Part shown: piece after piece, positions 41,309 through 50,616 of the stretch
How positions within the stretch are numbered: the first letter of the stretch is position 1
Layout: each line of letters begins with the position of its first letter
DNA from: Sporomusa acidovorans
GTDB lineage: Bacteria; Bacillota; Negativicutes; Sporomusales; Sporomusaceae
Direction: 5' to 3'
NCBI RefSeq assembly: GCF_900101845.1
Contig: NZ_FNAM01000008.1
Coordinates: forward strand, 81,368-145,367
DNA: 64,000 bases
Made by a program: the position numbers and the translations under genes
The notes under the pieces: generated by a model
Told to the model about the DNA's origin: nothing
Seen by the model: the letters and a program-made list of their open reading frames with translations, nothing else
Databases searched by the model: none

Positions 41309-42430
41309 ATGCAACAGTTAAAATACCTAAATAAAATACCAAAAAAACAAATAGTTTACGGTTTGGCAATCCTATTAGTCATCGGCATCATCGGCGGCAT
41401 GATCTGGAAAGGACAGCATCAGCCCCAACCGGTTGCAGACGTGGTTAGTTTAGTCCGGACAACCACAGTCGGAATGACAAATGCCGCACAGAAATACACC
41501 TATTCCGGCGAGGTCCGGGGACGCTACGAAAGCCAGCTTGCCTTTCAGGTCGGCGGAAAAATCGTAAAACGCCATGTTGATCTGGGCAGTGTGATTAAAG
41601 CCGGCGACGCCCTTATGGAGATTGATCCCAAAGATATTAATCAAACGGTAAACGCGAATGCCGCTCAGGTATACTCCGCTCAGTCGCAGTTAAAACTGGC
41701 GGAAAACAACCTGAACCGCTACCGGCAGTTATATGCCCAGAATGCGATCAGCCAGGCCCAGCTTGACCAGTATCAAAGCGCCTACGACGCGGCGGTCGCT
41801 GCCGTGCAGCAGACATCGGCGCAATATATGCAGGGAACCAACCAACTGGGTTACAGCACCCTGTACGCCAATAGCGCAGGCGTCATTTCCGCTGTCAGCG
41901 CCGAGGCCGGCCAGGTCGTCAGCGCCGGTCAGGCCGTCCTTACCCTGGTGCAGGACGGCGACCGGGAAATTGAGATCAGCGTACCGGAAAATCGTATCGA
42001 AGAACTACGCCAGGCAACTCAAATTCAGGCCACTTTCTGGGCCCTGCCCGGCGTTACGGTAGACGGAAAAGTAAGAGAAATATCACCTATGGCTGATAAA
42101 ATATCCCGCACCTATAAAGTCCGCATCAGCCTGATCAATCCGCCGGCAGAAGTAAAACTTGGCATGACGGCGGCTGTCGCGGCGATTCATCCCGGCAGCC
42201 AGCAAATCGCCGTTATTCCTCTGTCAGCCGTCTATCAAACAGGCGACACGCCTAGTGTGTGGGTTGTCCAAAATGACACCGTAAGTCTAAAACCTATAAC
42301 AGTGAGTCAGTTTGGCGACAATCAAGTGCAGGTTCTGAACGGACTGCAAACCGGCGATGTGGTGGTAACCGCCGGAGTCCATAAACTGCGGGAAGGACAA
42401 AAGGTTCGTGTAACCGGTGATAACCTATGA
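41309..42430 (+). CDS. RND efflux membrane-fusion protein, copy 3
   Basis: The 373-residue HlyD/AcrA-type adaptor has an anchor IVYGLAILLVIGIIGGMIW, the lipoyl motif GRYESQLAFQVGGKIVKRHV, an alpha-hairpin and EIEISVPENRIEEL. Identity with copy 2 is high through the whole hairpin. AAGGGAGA lies upstream of the ATG. Its stop overlaps the pump start (ATGA). Confidence 0.94.
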   Translation: MQQLKYLNKIPKKQIVYGLAILLVIGIIGGMIWKGQHQPQPVADVVSLVRTTTVGMTNAAQKYTYSGEVRGRYESQLAFQVGGKIVKRHVDLGSVIKAGDALMEIDPKDINQTVNANAAQVYSAQSQLKLAENNLNRYRQLYAQNAISQAQLDQYQSAYDAAVAAVQQTSAQYMQGTNQLGYSTLYANSAGVISAVSAEAGQVVSAGQAVLTLVQDGDREIEISVPENRIEELRQATQIQATFWALPGVTVDGKVREISPMADKISRTYKVRISLINPPAEVKLGMTAAVAAIHPGSQQIAVIPLSAVYQTGDTPSVWVVQNDTVSLKPITVSQFGDNQVQVLNGLQTGDVVVTAGVHKLREGQKVRVTGDNL

Positions 42431-45400
42431 AAAATCTAAACCTGACGGAATGGGCACTCCGTCATAAACAGCTTGTGTACTTTTTCGTTTTTATCACATT
42501 TATTATGGGAATTTTTTCCTATATTCGTCTGGGAAGAATGGAAGATCCCGATTTTGTCATCCGTCAAATGATTGTCTCGGTTTCCTGGCCCGGCGCCAGC
42601 GCCCGCCAGGTGGAAGAACAGGTAACCGATAAGATCGAAAAAAAGCTGCAGGACACGCCGGGTCTGGATTATCTGAAAAGCTATTCCAAACCGGGGCAGG
42701 CCGTTATCTATGTCACCTTAGATGACCACGTAGCCGAAAAAGACATCCGGCCTACCTGGCTGGAAGTGCGCAACATGGTTAACGATATCAAAGGCACTTT
42801 GCCCCAGGGAGTAGCCGGCATTGCTTTTAATGACCGTTTTGACGATACGTTCGGCTGCATTTACGCGTTGACAGCCGACGGGTTTACCTATGAAGAAATG
42901 CGTGACCGGGCCGAAAAGATCCGCCGGACTCTACTGGGAGTTCCCGATGTAAAAAAAATCGAACTCATCGGGGTACAGGATGAAAAAATCTATATTGAAA
43001 TCGAAAGCAGCAAGCTAGCCCAATTGGGTGTTGATCCCAATTTAATTGTCAGCACGATTAAAAATCAGGATGCGATGGCCACTTCCGGTATGGTTGACAC
43101 TTCCTCTGATAATGTTTATTTACGGGTCAGCGGTATGTTTGACAGTATCGACGACATCCGCAACCTGCCGGTCCGGGCCAATGACCGTACTTTCCTGCTA
43201 GGCGATATTGCCAGGGTTGAACGCAGCTATGCCGATCCCATTGACCCTCAAATGTATTATAACGGGCAGCCGGCTATCGGTATTGCCATATCCATGGACG
43301 CGGGCGGCAATATCCTGACTATGGGTGCCGGTCTTAGCAAGGCGGTAGCCCAAATCAAAAAAGACCTGCCGCTTGGTTTGGAATTTAGCCAGGTGTCCAA
43401 TCAGCCCAAGGTAGTCGAGGCGTCGATCAGTGAATTTATAGGATCGCTGCGAGAAGCGATTATCATTGTGCTGGCCGTCAGCTTTTTAAGCCTCGGCATG
43501 CGTTCCGGCCTGGTAGTGGCGCTATGTATCCCTTTGGTTATTGCCGGTACATTTACCTGCATGAAGCTTATGGGAATCGACTTACAGAAAATTTCGCTGG
43601 GCGCCCTGATTATCGCCCTGGGACTTTTAGTCGATGATGCCATCATTGCCATTGAAATGATGAGTGTAAAACTGGAACAGGGCTGGGACCGCTTCAAGGC
43701 CGCTTGTTTCGCCTATACGGCAACTGCTTTTCCCATGCTGACCGGGACACTAATAACCTGCGCCGGCTTTATCCTCATTGGCTTTGCCCAAGGAAGCGGG
43801 CCTGAATATTGCCGCAGTCTCTTTCCCGTAGTTACGATCGCCCTGTTACTATCCTGGGTTATATCTGTTTTTGTTACGCCGCTGCTGGGATTCAAATTAA
43901 TCAAAACAAAAGAGGCGCCCGGACACGACGCCGACATTTATGACACAAAGTTTTACCGGTTTTTCCGGAATATACTGATCTATTGTTTGGGTCACCGCAA
44001 GCTGGTCATCGGCGCCACAATCGTCTGCTTTACCGGCTCCCTGTTTCTTTTCAAATTTATCAAGAAGGAGTTCTTCCCTCCTTCTGTACGCCCCGAGCTG
44101 ATTGTGGAAATGACTTTACCGGAAGGAGCTTCGCTGCAGGCGACTAAAGAGGAGGCCCAACGCTTTGCCGAAAACATCGCCGGCGATCCCGACATTGAAA
44201 ATTACAGCTACTATGTGGGAAAAGGTTCTCCCCGGTTTGTACTGACCGCCGAACCCAGCCTTGCCGCCAACAACTATGCTCAGTTCGTGATTGTGGCCAA
44301 AAATCTTGAAGCCCGTAAAGCCTTAAACGAAAAAGTAAATACATTGTTCGCCGAAAGCTTTCCCAATGTGCACGGACACGTCAAAGTAATCCTGACCGGA
44401 CCGCCTTCCCCCTATCCCGTTATGCTCAGAGTAACCGGCTATGACCATGACAAGGTACGGGAAATTGCCCGGCAGGTAAGAAGCGTTATGGCGGCCAACC
44501 CTCATGCCACTAATACCAATTTTGACTGGAACGAAAAAAGCAAAGCCATGCACTTAACGGTGGACCAGAACAAAGCCCGCATGCTGGGCATTGACAGCCA
44601 GGCCCTGGCCGCGAATTTGCAATCCCATTTGTCCGGTGCCGCTCTGTCCGAGTTCCGTGAACAGGATAAAACGGTGGATATCGTATTTCGTCTCGACCGG
44701 AAAGACCGGCAGGATTTGTCCCATATGAAAGATCTTACTATTCATATTGGCAACGGCCGGTTTGTTCCCCTGGACCAAATCGCCAAAATCGACTACGAGG
44801 CTGAAGACGGCCTGATCTGGCGGCGTGATCTGAAACCTACCATCACGGTACAGGCGGATGTTTTACCGGGAGCCACCGGCAATGACGTAACCAGCCAGGT
44901 CTATGCACAGCTTAAGGAGCTGCGTGAAAGTTTGCCGCCCGGCTATAGCATTGATATCGGCGGAGCACTGGAACGGAGCAAAATATCCATGGGACTCATG
45001 CTTCAACCGGTCCCTGCCATGTTTATCATCATTTTGACCTGCTTAATGTTCCAGCTGCAAAAAATCTCTCACATGATTTTAACGGTACTGACTGCTCCGC
45101 TGGGACTCATCGGCGTCAGTCTTTCCCTGCTGCTGACGCAGCGGCCGATAGGCTTTGTGGCTGAGCTGGGCATATTGGCGCTCAGCGGCATGATTATCCG
45201 CAACTCCGTCATCCTGATTGACCAGATTGAACAGCATATCCAGTCCGGCGAGACTCCCTGGGATGCCATTATTGATTCCACTATACTGCGGTTTCGCCCC
45301 ATTATGCTGACGGCAGCCGCCGCTATATTAGGCATGATTCCTTTAATGCCGAGCACATTCTGGGGACCTATGGCAGTGGCCATTGCCGGTGGTTTACTGG

Positions 45401-45519
45401 GCGCCACCGTATTAACGCTGCTGGTCCTGCCAACGATGTACGCGGCATGGTTCAAAGTAACTCCGGTCTCTCGTCCGGCACAAAATGTAACTGTGACCGT
45501 TCCCAGTAATATGAAATAG
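42427..45519 (+). CDS. RND efflux pump, copy 3
   Basis: The 1030-residue inner-membrane HAE-type pump resembles copy 2 throughout: GRMEDPDFVIRQMIVSVSWP at the start, LLVDDAIIAIEMM for the proton relay, GLIGVSLSLLLTQRPIGFVA in the second half. A terminator follows 83 bases later, so it ends the MFS-small protein-MFP-RND operon. Confidence 0.96.
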   Translation: MKNLNLTEWALRHKQLVYFFVFITFIMGIFSYIRLGRMEDPDFVIRQMIVSVSWPGASARQVEEQVTDKIEKKLQDTPGLDYLKSYSKPGQAVIYVTLDDHVAEKDIRPTWLEVRNMVNDIKGTLPQGVAGIAFNDRFDDTFGCIYALTADGFTYEEMRDRAEKIRRTLLGVPDVKKIELIGVQDEKIYIEIESSKLAQLGVDPNLIVSTIKNQDAMATSGMVDTSSDNVYLRVSGMFDSIDDIRNLPVRANDRTFLLGDIARVERSYADPIDPQMYYNGQPAIGIAISMDAGGNILTMGAGLSKAVAQIKKDLPLGLEFSQVSNQPKVVEASISEFIGSLREAIIIVLAVSFLSLGMRSGLVVALCIPLVIAGTFTCMKLMGIDLQKISLGALIIALGLLVDDAIIAIEMMSVKLEQGWDRFKAACFAYTATAFPMLTGTLITCAGFILIGFAQGSGPEYCRSLFPVVTIALLLSWVISVFVTPLLGFKLIKTKEAPGHDADIYDTKFYRFFRNILIYCLGHRKLVIGATIVCFTGSLFLFKFIKKEFFPPSVRPELIVEMTLPEGASLQATKEEAQRFAENIAGDPDIENYSYYVGKGSPRFVLTAEPSLAANNYAQFVIVAKNLEARKALNEKVNTLFAESFPNVHGHVKVILTGPPSPYPVMLRVTGYDHDKVREIARQVRSVMAANPHATNTNFDWNEKSKAMHLTVDQNKARMLGIDSQALAANLQSHLSGAALSEFREQDKTVDIVFRLDRKDRQDLSHMKDLTIHIGNGRFVPLDQIAKIDYEAEDGLIWRRDLKPTITVQADVLPGATGNDVTSQVYAQLKELRESLPPGYSIDIGGALERSKISMGLMLQPVPAMFIIILTCLMFQLQKISHMILTVLTAPLGLIGVSLSLLLTQRPIGFVAELGILALSGMIIRNSVILIDQIEQHIQSGETPWDAIIDSTILRFRPIMLTAAAAILGMIPLMPSTFWGPMAVAIAGGLLGATVLTLLVLPTMYAAWFKVTPVSRPAQNVTVTVPSNMK

Positions 45520-45602
45520 GATTGCTATCCTCAGACGCAACGGCAGCTTAGATTTATTTTACGCTTCCCAGTACATTTTCTGTTGCATCTGGGTTTGTCC
45601 GA

Positions 45603-45640
45603 GTCAAACAGCGCGCCTAAAAGCGCGCTGTTTGACTTTT
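45603..45640 (+). terminator. Intrinsic terminator of RND cassette 3
   Basis: GTCAAACAGCGCGC (45603-45616) and GCGCGCTGTTTGAC (45623-45636) pair and TTTT follows. Confidence 0.92.
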
Positions 45641-45680
45641 ATGCATTATAAAGTTATTATGCATGGCCTCCTTTCATTGG

Positions 45681-45720
45681 TTAGATCAATTCTGTAATCG
45701 CTAACTGGCGGATTTACGCT
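45681..45720 (-). pseudogene. DUF2922 C-terminal remnant
   Basis: The minus strand reads IRQLAITELI and a stop, against IRQLAINELK at the end of the remnant at 30390. Everything upstream is missing and a stop codon precedes it. An AAAGGAGG site for a lost next gene follows. Confidence 0.5.
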
Positions 45721-45910
45721 TTCTGCTCCTTGCGGCGTTCCGCTGGGGCTGCACTCTCCTCATCCGCTCCCGTTCGGCCACCGCTATCGCTTAAAGTCGT
45801 ATCCTGCCAGGTTGCTATTCATCAACCTGGCAGTGGTAGCAAGCCAGGACACTCCCTCCACTCGCGCCCAGCAATGTCAAAGGGGACGGGGTTGTTGACA
45901 CTCCCCCCGC
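45721..45910 (+). repeat. Diverged copy of part of the GC-rich element
   Basis: The plus strand from CTTGCGGCGTTCCGCT through CACTCTCCTCATCCGCTCCC to CACTCCC..CTCGCGCCC aligns with the minus strand of 22985-22800. Differences are mostly changes toward A or T. No gene is supported in it. Confidence 0.65.
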
Positions 45911-46071
45911 TCACGCTTTTAAAACAATTCCTCTATTAATTCCTGTGAGTCTTTCAATTTGTCGAATCGATAAGTTATGCTTCTGCTTAAGTGTTCTTAA
46001 GTACGTATTTCTTGTTTCCTTTACTAGGAGGGTTACCGCCCTAACCGTGGTGGAAAGTAAATTAGGAAATC

Positions 46072-46110
46072 AAAAAGACTGATTGCCTTGTTGCAGCAAT
46101 CAGTCTTTTT
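46072..46110. terminator. Intrinsic terminator between opposing units
   Basis: AAAAAGACTGATTGC (46072-46086) and GCAATCAGTCTTTTT (46096-46110) form a perfect stem. It suits transcripts from both sides, including the minus-strand cooT unit. Confidence 0.85.
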
Positions 46111-46187
46111 TGCCTTTAAAAACCGATTTTGTATGACCAACTAAGATGTAATCCCCAACTAAAGGAGACGCAATAATTGAAATGTAT

Positions 46188-46394
46188 TCAGTTTATCTTT
46201 TCCTCTTCTGCCAGTTCCAAAATAATACGATGGTCAACTAAGTTCAATTCCTTAATTCTAGCAGCGATGGTTTTTCTCTGTCCCCAAATGCTTTCGAGAT
46301 AGATTTCACCATTTTGCGGCACTACCCGATCAACGCGTTCCATTAATAATTCTTCTTTATCATCCTTAATGAAATAAGCATTAGCCTCGCACAT
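46188..46394 (-). CDS. CooT-family nickel-binding protein
   Basis: The 68-residue protein begins MCEANAYFIKDDKEELLMER, then VDRVVPQNGEIYLESIWGQR and ends with an acidic tail. The MCEANAY start with cysteine at position 2 is the signature of the CooT family, small dimeric Ni(II)-binding proteins first seen in the CO dehydrogenase maturation locus of Rhodospirillum. GAAGGGAGGG lies before the ATG at 46394. It follows the DUF3842 gene by 4 bases. A nickel role is supported by the neighbouring larC and nik-type genes. Confidence 0.85.
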   Translation of the reverse strand: MCEANAYFIKDDKEELLMERVDRVVPQNGEIYLESIWGQRKTIAARIKELNLVDHRIILELAEEEKIN

Positions 46395-46398
46395 AAGG

Positions 46399-46824
46399 CT
46401 ATTCCCTCCCTTCACTGACTATATATTGTTTCATTTGTGCAACCATAGCATCCACCAGGTGGGGTAATGGTTCAGAATGTATACCGACTAAATCAATATT
46501 ATTGCGATGAATGGGTAATAGAATCTTTCTTGCCTTGCTAACAACGACACGCTTAGCCATTTTTCCAGTTAATTCACCCTTCATCGACTTAGGAAGAATG
46601 ATACTAAGCGAGCCTAATATCAGGTCAACCTCATCAACGTTGCAAATAAGTGCGCTTTCACCGGTAGCGCCTTCATTGGCCCCTGCCCGTAGCATTGCGG
46701 AAGTGGCCTGTGAATTTGTGCCAATAGCCAGGATTTCAACACTATTATGAAACTCTTTTCTAACTTTGTCAATTATGACCTTACCTATTCCGCCTCCCTG
46801 CCCATCGATTACCGCAATGTACAT
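46399..46824 (-). CDS. DUF3842-family protein
   Basis: The 141-residue protein reads MYIAVIDGQGGGIGKVIIDK, then ILAIGTNSQATSAMLRAGAN and LPHLVDAMVAQMKQY. The GQGGGIG loop after a first beta strand looks like a nucleotide-binding Rossmann start. It matches the Firmicute family DUF3842, commonly next to CooT-like genes. The ATG at 46824 has GGAGGG before it. The function is unknown; co-location suggests metal or redox cofactor handling. Confidence 0.82.
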   Translation of the reverse strand: MYIAVIDGQGGGIGKVIIDKVRKEFHNSVEILAIGTNSQATSAMLRAGANEGATGESALICNVDEVDLILGSLSIILPKSMKGELTGKMAKRVVVSKARKILLPIHRNNIDLVGIHSEPLPHLVDAMVAQMKQYIVSEGRE

Positions 46825-47231
46825 AAAATCCCTCCGAAAAAATAACACAGAATCAATATGCCCTTCCCTTATACAGCCAATACGGAAAAACTTTCGGCAA
46901 TACTGGGAAATTAAAAAGGTATGAAAAACCAACAGGATGCCACATCCTTACCGGCTTCATACCGAGTTATCTTTAATTCAAATTATGCTTTTAGACATTT
47001 ACATAAAATTCGTTATTAGTGATATTCTTGTAAGAGTTTTCATAACTCTCTATTCAAGTTTAATTATATCACCGATACCAGATTTTTGTAAATAGTCCAA
47101 CTACCGTCTTTTATGAAACAGACTTATTCTTGCTCCCCTTGGAAGGCAGCGGGCAATACTAGCTGCATTTTCTCCGGCGCAGTCATTCGCCCGCTCTCTC
47201 CTCAAATCAACTTTTTATATACATTGAACAC
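46825..47231. other. Intergenic stretch with a double inverted repeat
   Basis: No gene is visible. It holds the inverted repeat at 46918-46963 (GGTATGAA/TTCATACC outer, GGATG/CATCC inner), then AT-rich DNA to the end of larC. Confidence 0.5.
46918..46963. promoter_or_regulatory. Double inverted repeat with NikR-like half sites
   Basis: GGTATGAA (46918-46925) and TTCATACC (46956-46963) flank GGATG (46935-46939) and CATCC (46943-46947) symmetrically, about 95 bases upstream of the DUF3842-cooT unit. GTATGA and TCATAC are the half sites of NikR operators, but the gap is 32, not 16, bases. Confidence 0.45.
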
Positions 47232-48428
47232 TTACTCTGAAGCTGCCTCGAGCAGCTTCTTAGCATCCGCTATCATCTGCTGATAGACTTCTTTGAGAGG
47301 AGCGTTATGCTTCAGGGCAATCGCTTTGCAATCCTCATATTCCGGGGCTACATTAAGCACCTGGCCAGCCAGTCTGCCCACTTTTACCCGGGCCTGACCC
47401 CAAGGCGTTTCGAGGGTAACGATTTCTTTTTCCAGATGCACAGTATCACAATCCATGATCCGTACTCCAAGCGAACTCGTCTCCCTCAGGATTACCCTGG
47501 AGATATCTGCCACTTTATTGGCTGACACCAGCACGGATAGTTTGATTCCCGGCCGTCCTTTCTTCATCATAATTGATGTTAAATAGGCATCATGAACGCC
47601 CGGATGCTTAAGAAGCAGTTCTATCACATAGCCGTAAATCTCCGGATTCATATCATCAATATTGGTCTCGATGATTTTTGCTTCCTGGCTGGCAGCTTCC
47701 ACGCCGGCACTCACCGTCCCCATATACAGACGCACCGCGTTCGGTATCTCCAAGTCCATGCTGCCGGCACCGTAGGCCACCTGTTGAATGATAAAGCCTT
47801 TGGGCATCGGCCCGCAAGCTTCAGCCAGACAAGCCACAACAGCCGCACCTGTTGGTGTAACAAGTTCTCCTTTTACACCCTCGCTGTAAAATGGGATTCC
47901 TTTTAGCAGTTCGGCTGTGGCCGGTGCGGGTATAGGCATCCGCCCATGACTGCATTTTACATAACCTGAACCCACGTGCAGTTCTGATGTAAAAATGCGT
48001 TCTATACCTAAGTACTCCAGGCCAATCGCAATGCCAACAATGTCAACAATCGAATCAATAGCACCCACTTCATGAAAGTGAATTTTACTTTCAGGAACGC
48101 CATGCACTTTTGCCTCAGCTGCACCCAGCCTGTTAAATATCGTTATTGCTTTCTCTTTAACAGTATCTGTCAAACTGCTCTCACTAATAATCTTATGAAT
48201 ATCACGCAAGTTGCGAGAAGGCTGAAACCATTGTCTTGCTTCCACATTAAAATATCTAGCTTTAATTCCGCGTTTAATAACTTCCTTGTCAATAAGCTTA
48301 TACGCCGTAACCGGCAATTTAGCAAGCTCCGCCCGCAAATATTCGCTAGGCAGCCCGGCATCTAATAGCGCCCCGATCATCATGTTGCCGCTAATGCCCG
48401 AAAAACAGTCTAAGTATATCGCCTTCAT
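47232..48428 (-). CDS. larC: Nickel-pincer cofactor biosynthesis protein LarC
   Basis: The 398-residue protein begins MKAIYLDCFSGISGNMMIGA, then IHFHEVGAIDSIVDIVG, the H-rich PIPAPATAELLKG region and GELVTPTGAAVVACL. These are hallmarks of LarC, the CTP-dependent nickel insertase that completes the nickel-pincer nucleotide of lactate racemase and related enzymes. In some species LarC is split by a programmed frameshift; here it is a single frame. The ATG at 48428 has AAGAGG before it. The larA, larB and larE genes are not in the window. Confidence 0.93.
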   Translation of the reverse strand: MKAIYLDCFSGISGNMMIGALLDAGLPSEYLRAELAKLPVTAYKLIDKEVIKRGIKARYFNVEARQWFQPSRNLRDIHKIISESSLTDTVKEKAITIFNRLGAAEAKVHGVPESKIHFHEVGAIDSIVDIVGIAIGLEYLGIERIFTSELHVGSGYVKCSHGRMPIPAPATAELLKGIPFYSEGVKGELVTPTGAAVVACLAEACGPMPKGFIIQQVAYGAGSMDLEIPNAVRLYMGTVSAGVEAASQEAKIIETNIDDMNPEIYGYVIELLLKHPGVHDAYLTSIMMKKGRPGIKLSVLVSANKVADISRVILRETSSLGVRIMDCDTVHLEKEIVTLETPWGQARVKVGRLAGQVLNVAPEYEDCKAIALKHNAPLKEVYQQMIADAKKLLEAASE

Positions 48429-48636
48429 ACGCACCTCTTATGTTCTATTGTTTAGTGTTCAGTATTATCGAATGCAATTCGTTGATTTTCTTAAAAAAAT
48501 ACTTGACTAATTCGCAGATCGATCAAATTTTATAATATTCGGCACTTTTTTCTCTATAGATTATACATATTCGCATCTAAACCATAAAAAACCTGCTGTT
48601 TTTAACAAAACTACATAATTATATATACCATTCTAA

Positions 48637-49524
48637 TCAATTTAATACATAGTGTCCGTCCCTTGCTTCCTGCCATTGAGCATTCTCATTGATTTGTATT
48701 TCGTCAAATACAAGTACTTTTTTGTTCCTTTCATAGCAAGGATCCGGAACCGGAATAGCAGAAAGCAGCGACTTGGTATAAGGGTGCAGCGGCCTGGCGA
48801 AGAGCTCTTCCGTAGCGGCCAGTTCTACCATTTTTCCACTATACATTACCCCGATCCGGTTACACAGGAACCGCAGCAATGACAAATCATGGGCAATAAA
48901 CAAAAAGGTAAACTGCTTTTCTTGTTGCAGTTGCTGAAACAAGTTAATAATTTGAGCCTGGATGGAAACGTCCAGCGAAGCTACCGGTTCGTCCGCAATA
49001 ATGAGTGCCGGTTCCAGACTGATGCTGCGGGCAATGCTCACGCGCTGGCGCTGCCCGCCGGAAAGTTCAGCAGGGTAGTATCGGCGGTAACTGCCGTCCA
49101 TGCCTACCATGGTAAGCAATTCCAGGATTTTTGCCGTGCGTTCGGCTTTGCTGCCACCAATCTGATGGACTTTCAATGGCTCGGCAATAATTTCCTCCAC
49201 AGTCATATGCGGATTCAATGCTGCCGCTGAATCCTGAAAAACAATCTGGATATTCTTTTGTATTTCCCGTTTATGCTGACGGTAGATCTGTTTGTCGGAA
49301 ATACAATAATCCTTATAGTAGATTGTCCCTGCTGTCGGCGGCTTGAGTCCCAATAAAGTACGCGCCAGCGTGGATTTGCCGGAACCCGATTCACCAGCCA
49401 AGCCAAAAATTTCGCCACGGCGCAGTTGAAAGGAAATATCATCCACCGCCTTTACGGTAAAAGACGAATTGATGCGAAAAAACTGCTTTACGTTTCTGAC
49501 TTCCAATAAAATATCCTCAGACAA
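48637..49524 (-). CDS. Nickel/oligopeptide ABC importer ATPase (NikE/OppF type)
   Basis: The 295-residue protein has Walker A GESGSGKST, signature LSGGQRQR and Walker B LIIADEPVASLD, followed by the C-terminal HPYTKSLLSAIPVPDP segment typical of OppF/NikE. It overlaps the end of the preceding ATPase gene by 8 bases. It pairs with the OppD-like ATPase to power uptake. The nearby nickel genes favour a metal substrate, but Opp and Nik ATPases cannot be told apart by motif. Confidence 0.9.
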   Translation of the reverse strand: MSEDILLEVRNVKQFFRINSSFTVKAVDDISFQLRRGEIFGLAGESGSGKSTLARTLLGLKPPTAGTIYYKDYCISDKQIYRQHKREIQKNIQIVFQDSAAALNPHMTVEEIIAEPLKVHQIGGSKAERTAKILELLTMVGMDGSYRRYYPAELSGGQRQRVSIARSISLEPALIIADEPVASLDVSIQAQIINLFQQLQQEKQFTFLFIAHDLSLLRFLCNRIGVMYSGKMVELAATEELFARPLHPYTKSLLSAIPVPDPCYERNKKVLVFDEIQINENAQWQEARDGHYVLN

Positions 49525-50539
49525 TTTGTTTCCCCCTGATCTCCAGCAGTTTAGGCGGCATCACCTGCGGCGCCCGCGAGTCTAGAAGCCAGGTAGCCGC
49601 ACTATGGGTGTCGCTGATTTTAAAAAACGGCGGCATTTTCTCATAATCAATCTCCATGGCATATTCGTTGCGCTCAGCAAAAGCATCCCCCGGCGGCGGA
49701 TTGAGCAAACTGGGCGGCATCCCAGAGATGCTGTGCAGCCTGCCGCCGCGTGGCGTAAAACATGGCTGCGCCTGCAAAAGGCCCCACGTATAAGGATGGC
49801 GCGGATCATAGAATATCTCCTCCGCCGTACCGATTTCGACGACCTTCCCCGCATACATGATCGCTACCCGGTCGGCAATGCGGGCCACCACACCGAGGTC
49901 ATGCGAAACAAACACAATCGACAGCGCCATTTGCTTCTGAAGTAACTGCAGCAGAGTAAGAATCTGAGCCTGCATGGTTACATCCAATGCCGTCGTTGGC
50001 TCATCAGCAAACAGGATCTGGGGATTCGACGCCAGCGCAATTGCCAAAACGCACCGCTGGCGCATGCCGCCGGAAAAAAAGTGCGGCTGCAAGAAGAAGC
50101 GCCGCACCGGTTCTTCCAGCCCAACCAGTTCGAGAAGCTCCAAGGCCCGCCGGTCTGCCTCCTGCTGCGAGATTTGCTGATGGCGTAAAAGAGCTTCAGT
50201 AATCTGCCTGCCGACGGGAATGGTAGGATTTAACGACATCATCGGGTCCTGAAACACCATGGAAAAAAGGCTGCCCCGCAAAGACTGCATCTGTGATTCG
50301 GAATAGCGGGTGATATCTCTGTTGTCAGCAATGATTTTCCCCTGTTTAATAACAGCATTCGGCGGCAGCAATTTCAGTACCGACTTACAGAGTACGGATT
50401 TGCCGCAGCCTGATTCTCCCACAATGGCCAGAGTCTCGCCCTTGCGTAAAGCAAGCGATACATCACGGACTGCCTCAACTTCACCTTGTTTGGTATGAAA
50501 GCTCACCGATAAATTTTTTATTTGCAATATGTTCTCCAT
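49517..50539 (-). CDS. Nickel/oligopeptide ABC importer ATPase (NikD/OppD type)
   Basis: The 340-residue protein starts [20 protein letters not shown]; the ATG at 50539 has GGAGG 8 bases upstream, whereas the longer frame to 50650 runs into the upstream gene. It has Walker [10 protein letters not shown], signature FSGGMRQR, Walker [14 protein letters not shown] and the OppD-type tail [19 protein letters not shown]. The order permease-permease-binding protein-D-E is that of a complete importer operon. Confidence 0.91.
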   Translation of the reverse strand: MENILQIKNLSVSFHTKQGEVEAVRDVSLALRKGETLAIVGESGCGKSVLCKSVLKLLPPNAVIKQGKIIADNRDITRYSESQMQSLRGSLFSMVFQDPMMSLNPTIPVGRQITEALLRHQQISQQEADRRALELLELVGLEEPVRRFFLQPHFFSGGMRQRCVLAIALASNPQILFADEPTTALDVTMQAQILTLLQLLQKQMALSIVFVSHDLGVVARIADRVAIMYAGKVVEIGTAEEIFYDPRHPYTWGLLQAQPCFTPRGGRLHSISGMPPSLLNPPPGDAFAERNEYAMEIDYEKMPPFFKISDTHSAATWLLDSRAPQVMPPKLLEIRGKQIV

Positions 50540-50616
50540 GCTACATGCCTCCATACAAAATGGCTGCCGGAAACGCTCTGCGTCCGCGGCAGCTATTTTT
50601 ATTATCTTTTGTATTA

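Noticed and set aside
46825..47231. Small gene in the gap between DUF3842 and larC
   Set aside because: No frame with a ribosome site or protein-like sequence; only the inverted repeat stands out.
49604..50202. Plus-strand frames of 60-110 codons across the importer ATPase
   Set aside because: They are antisense to conserved ATPase motifs and lack ribosome sites.
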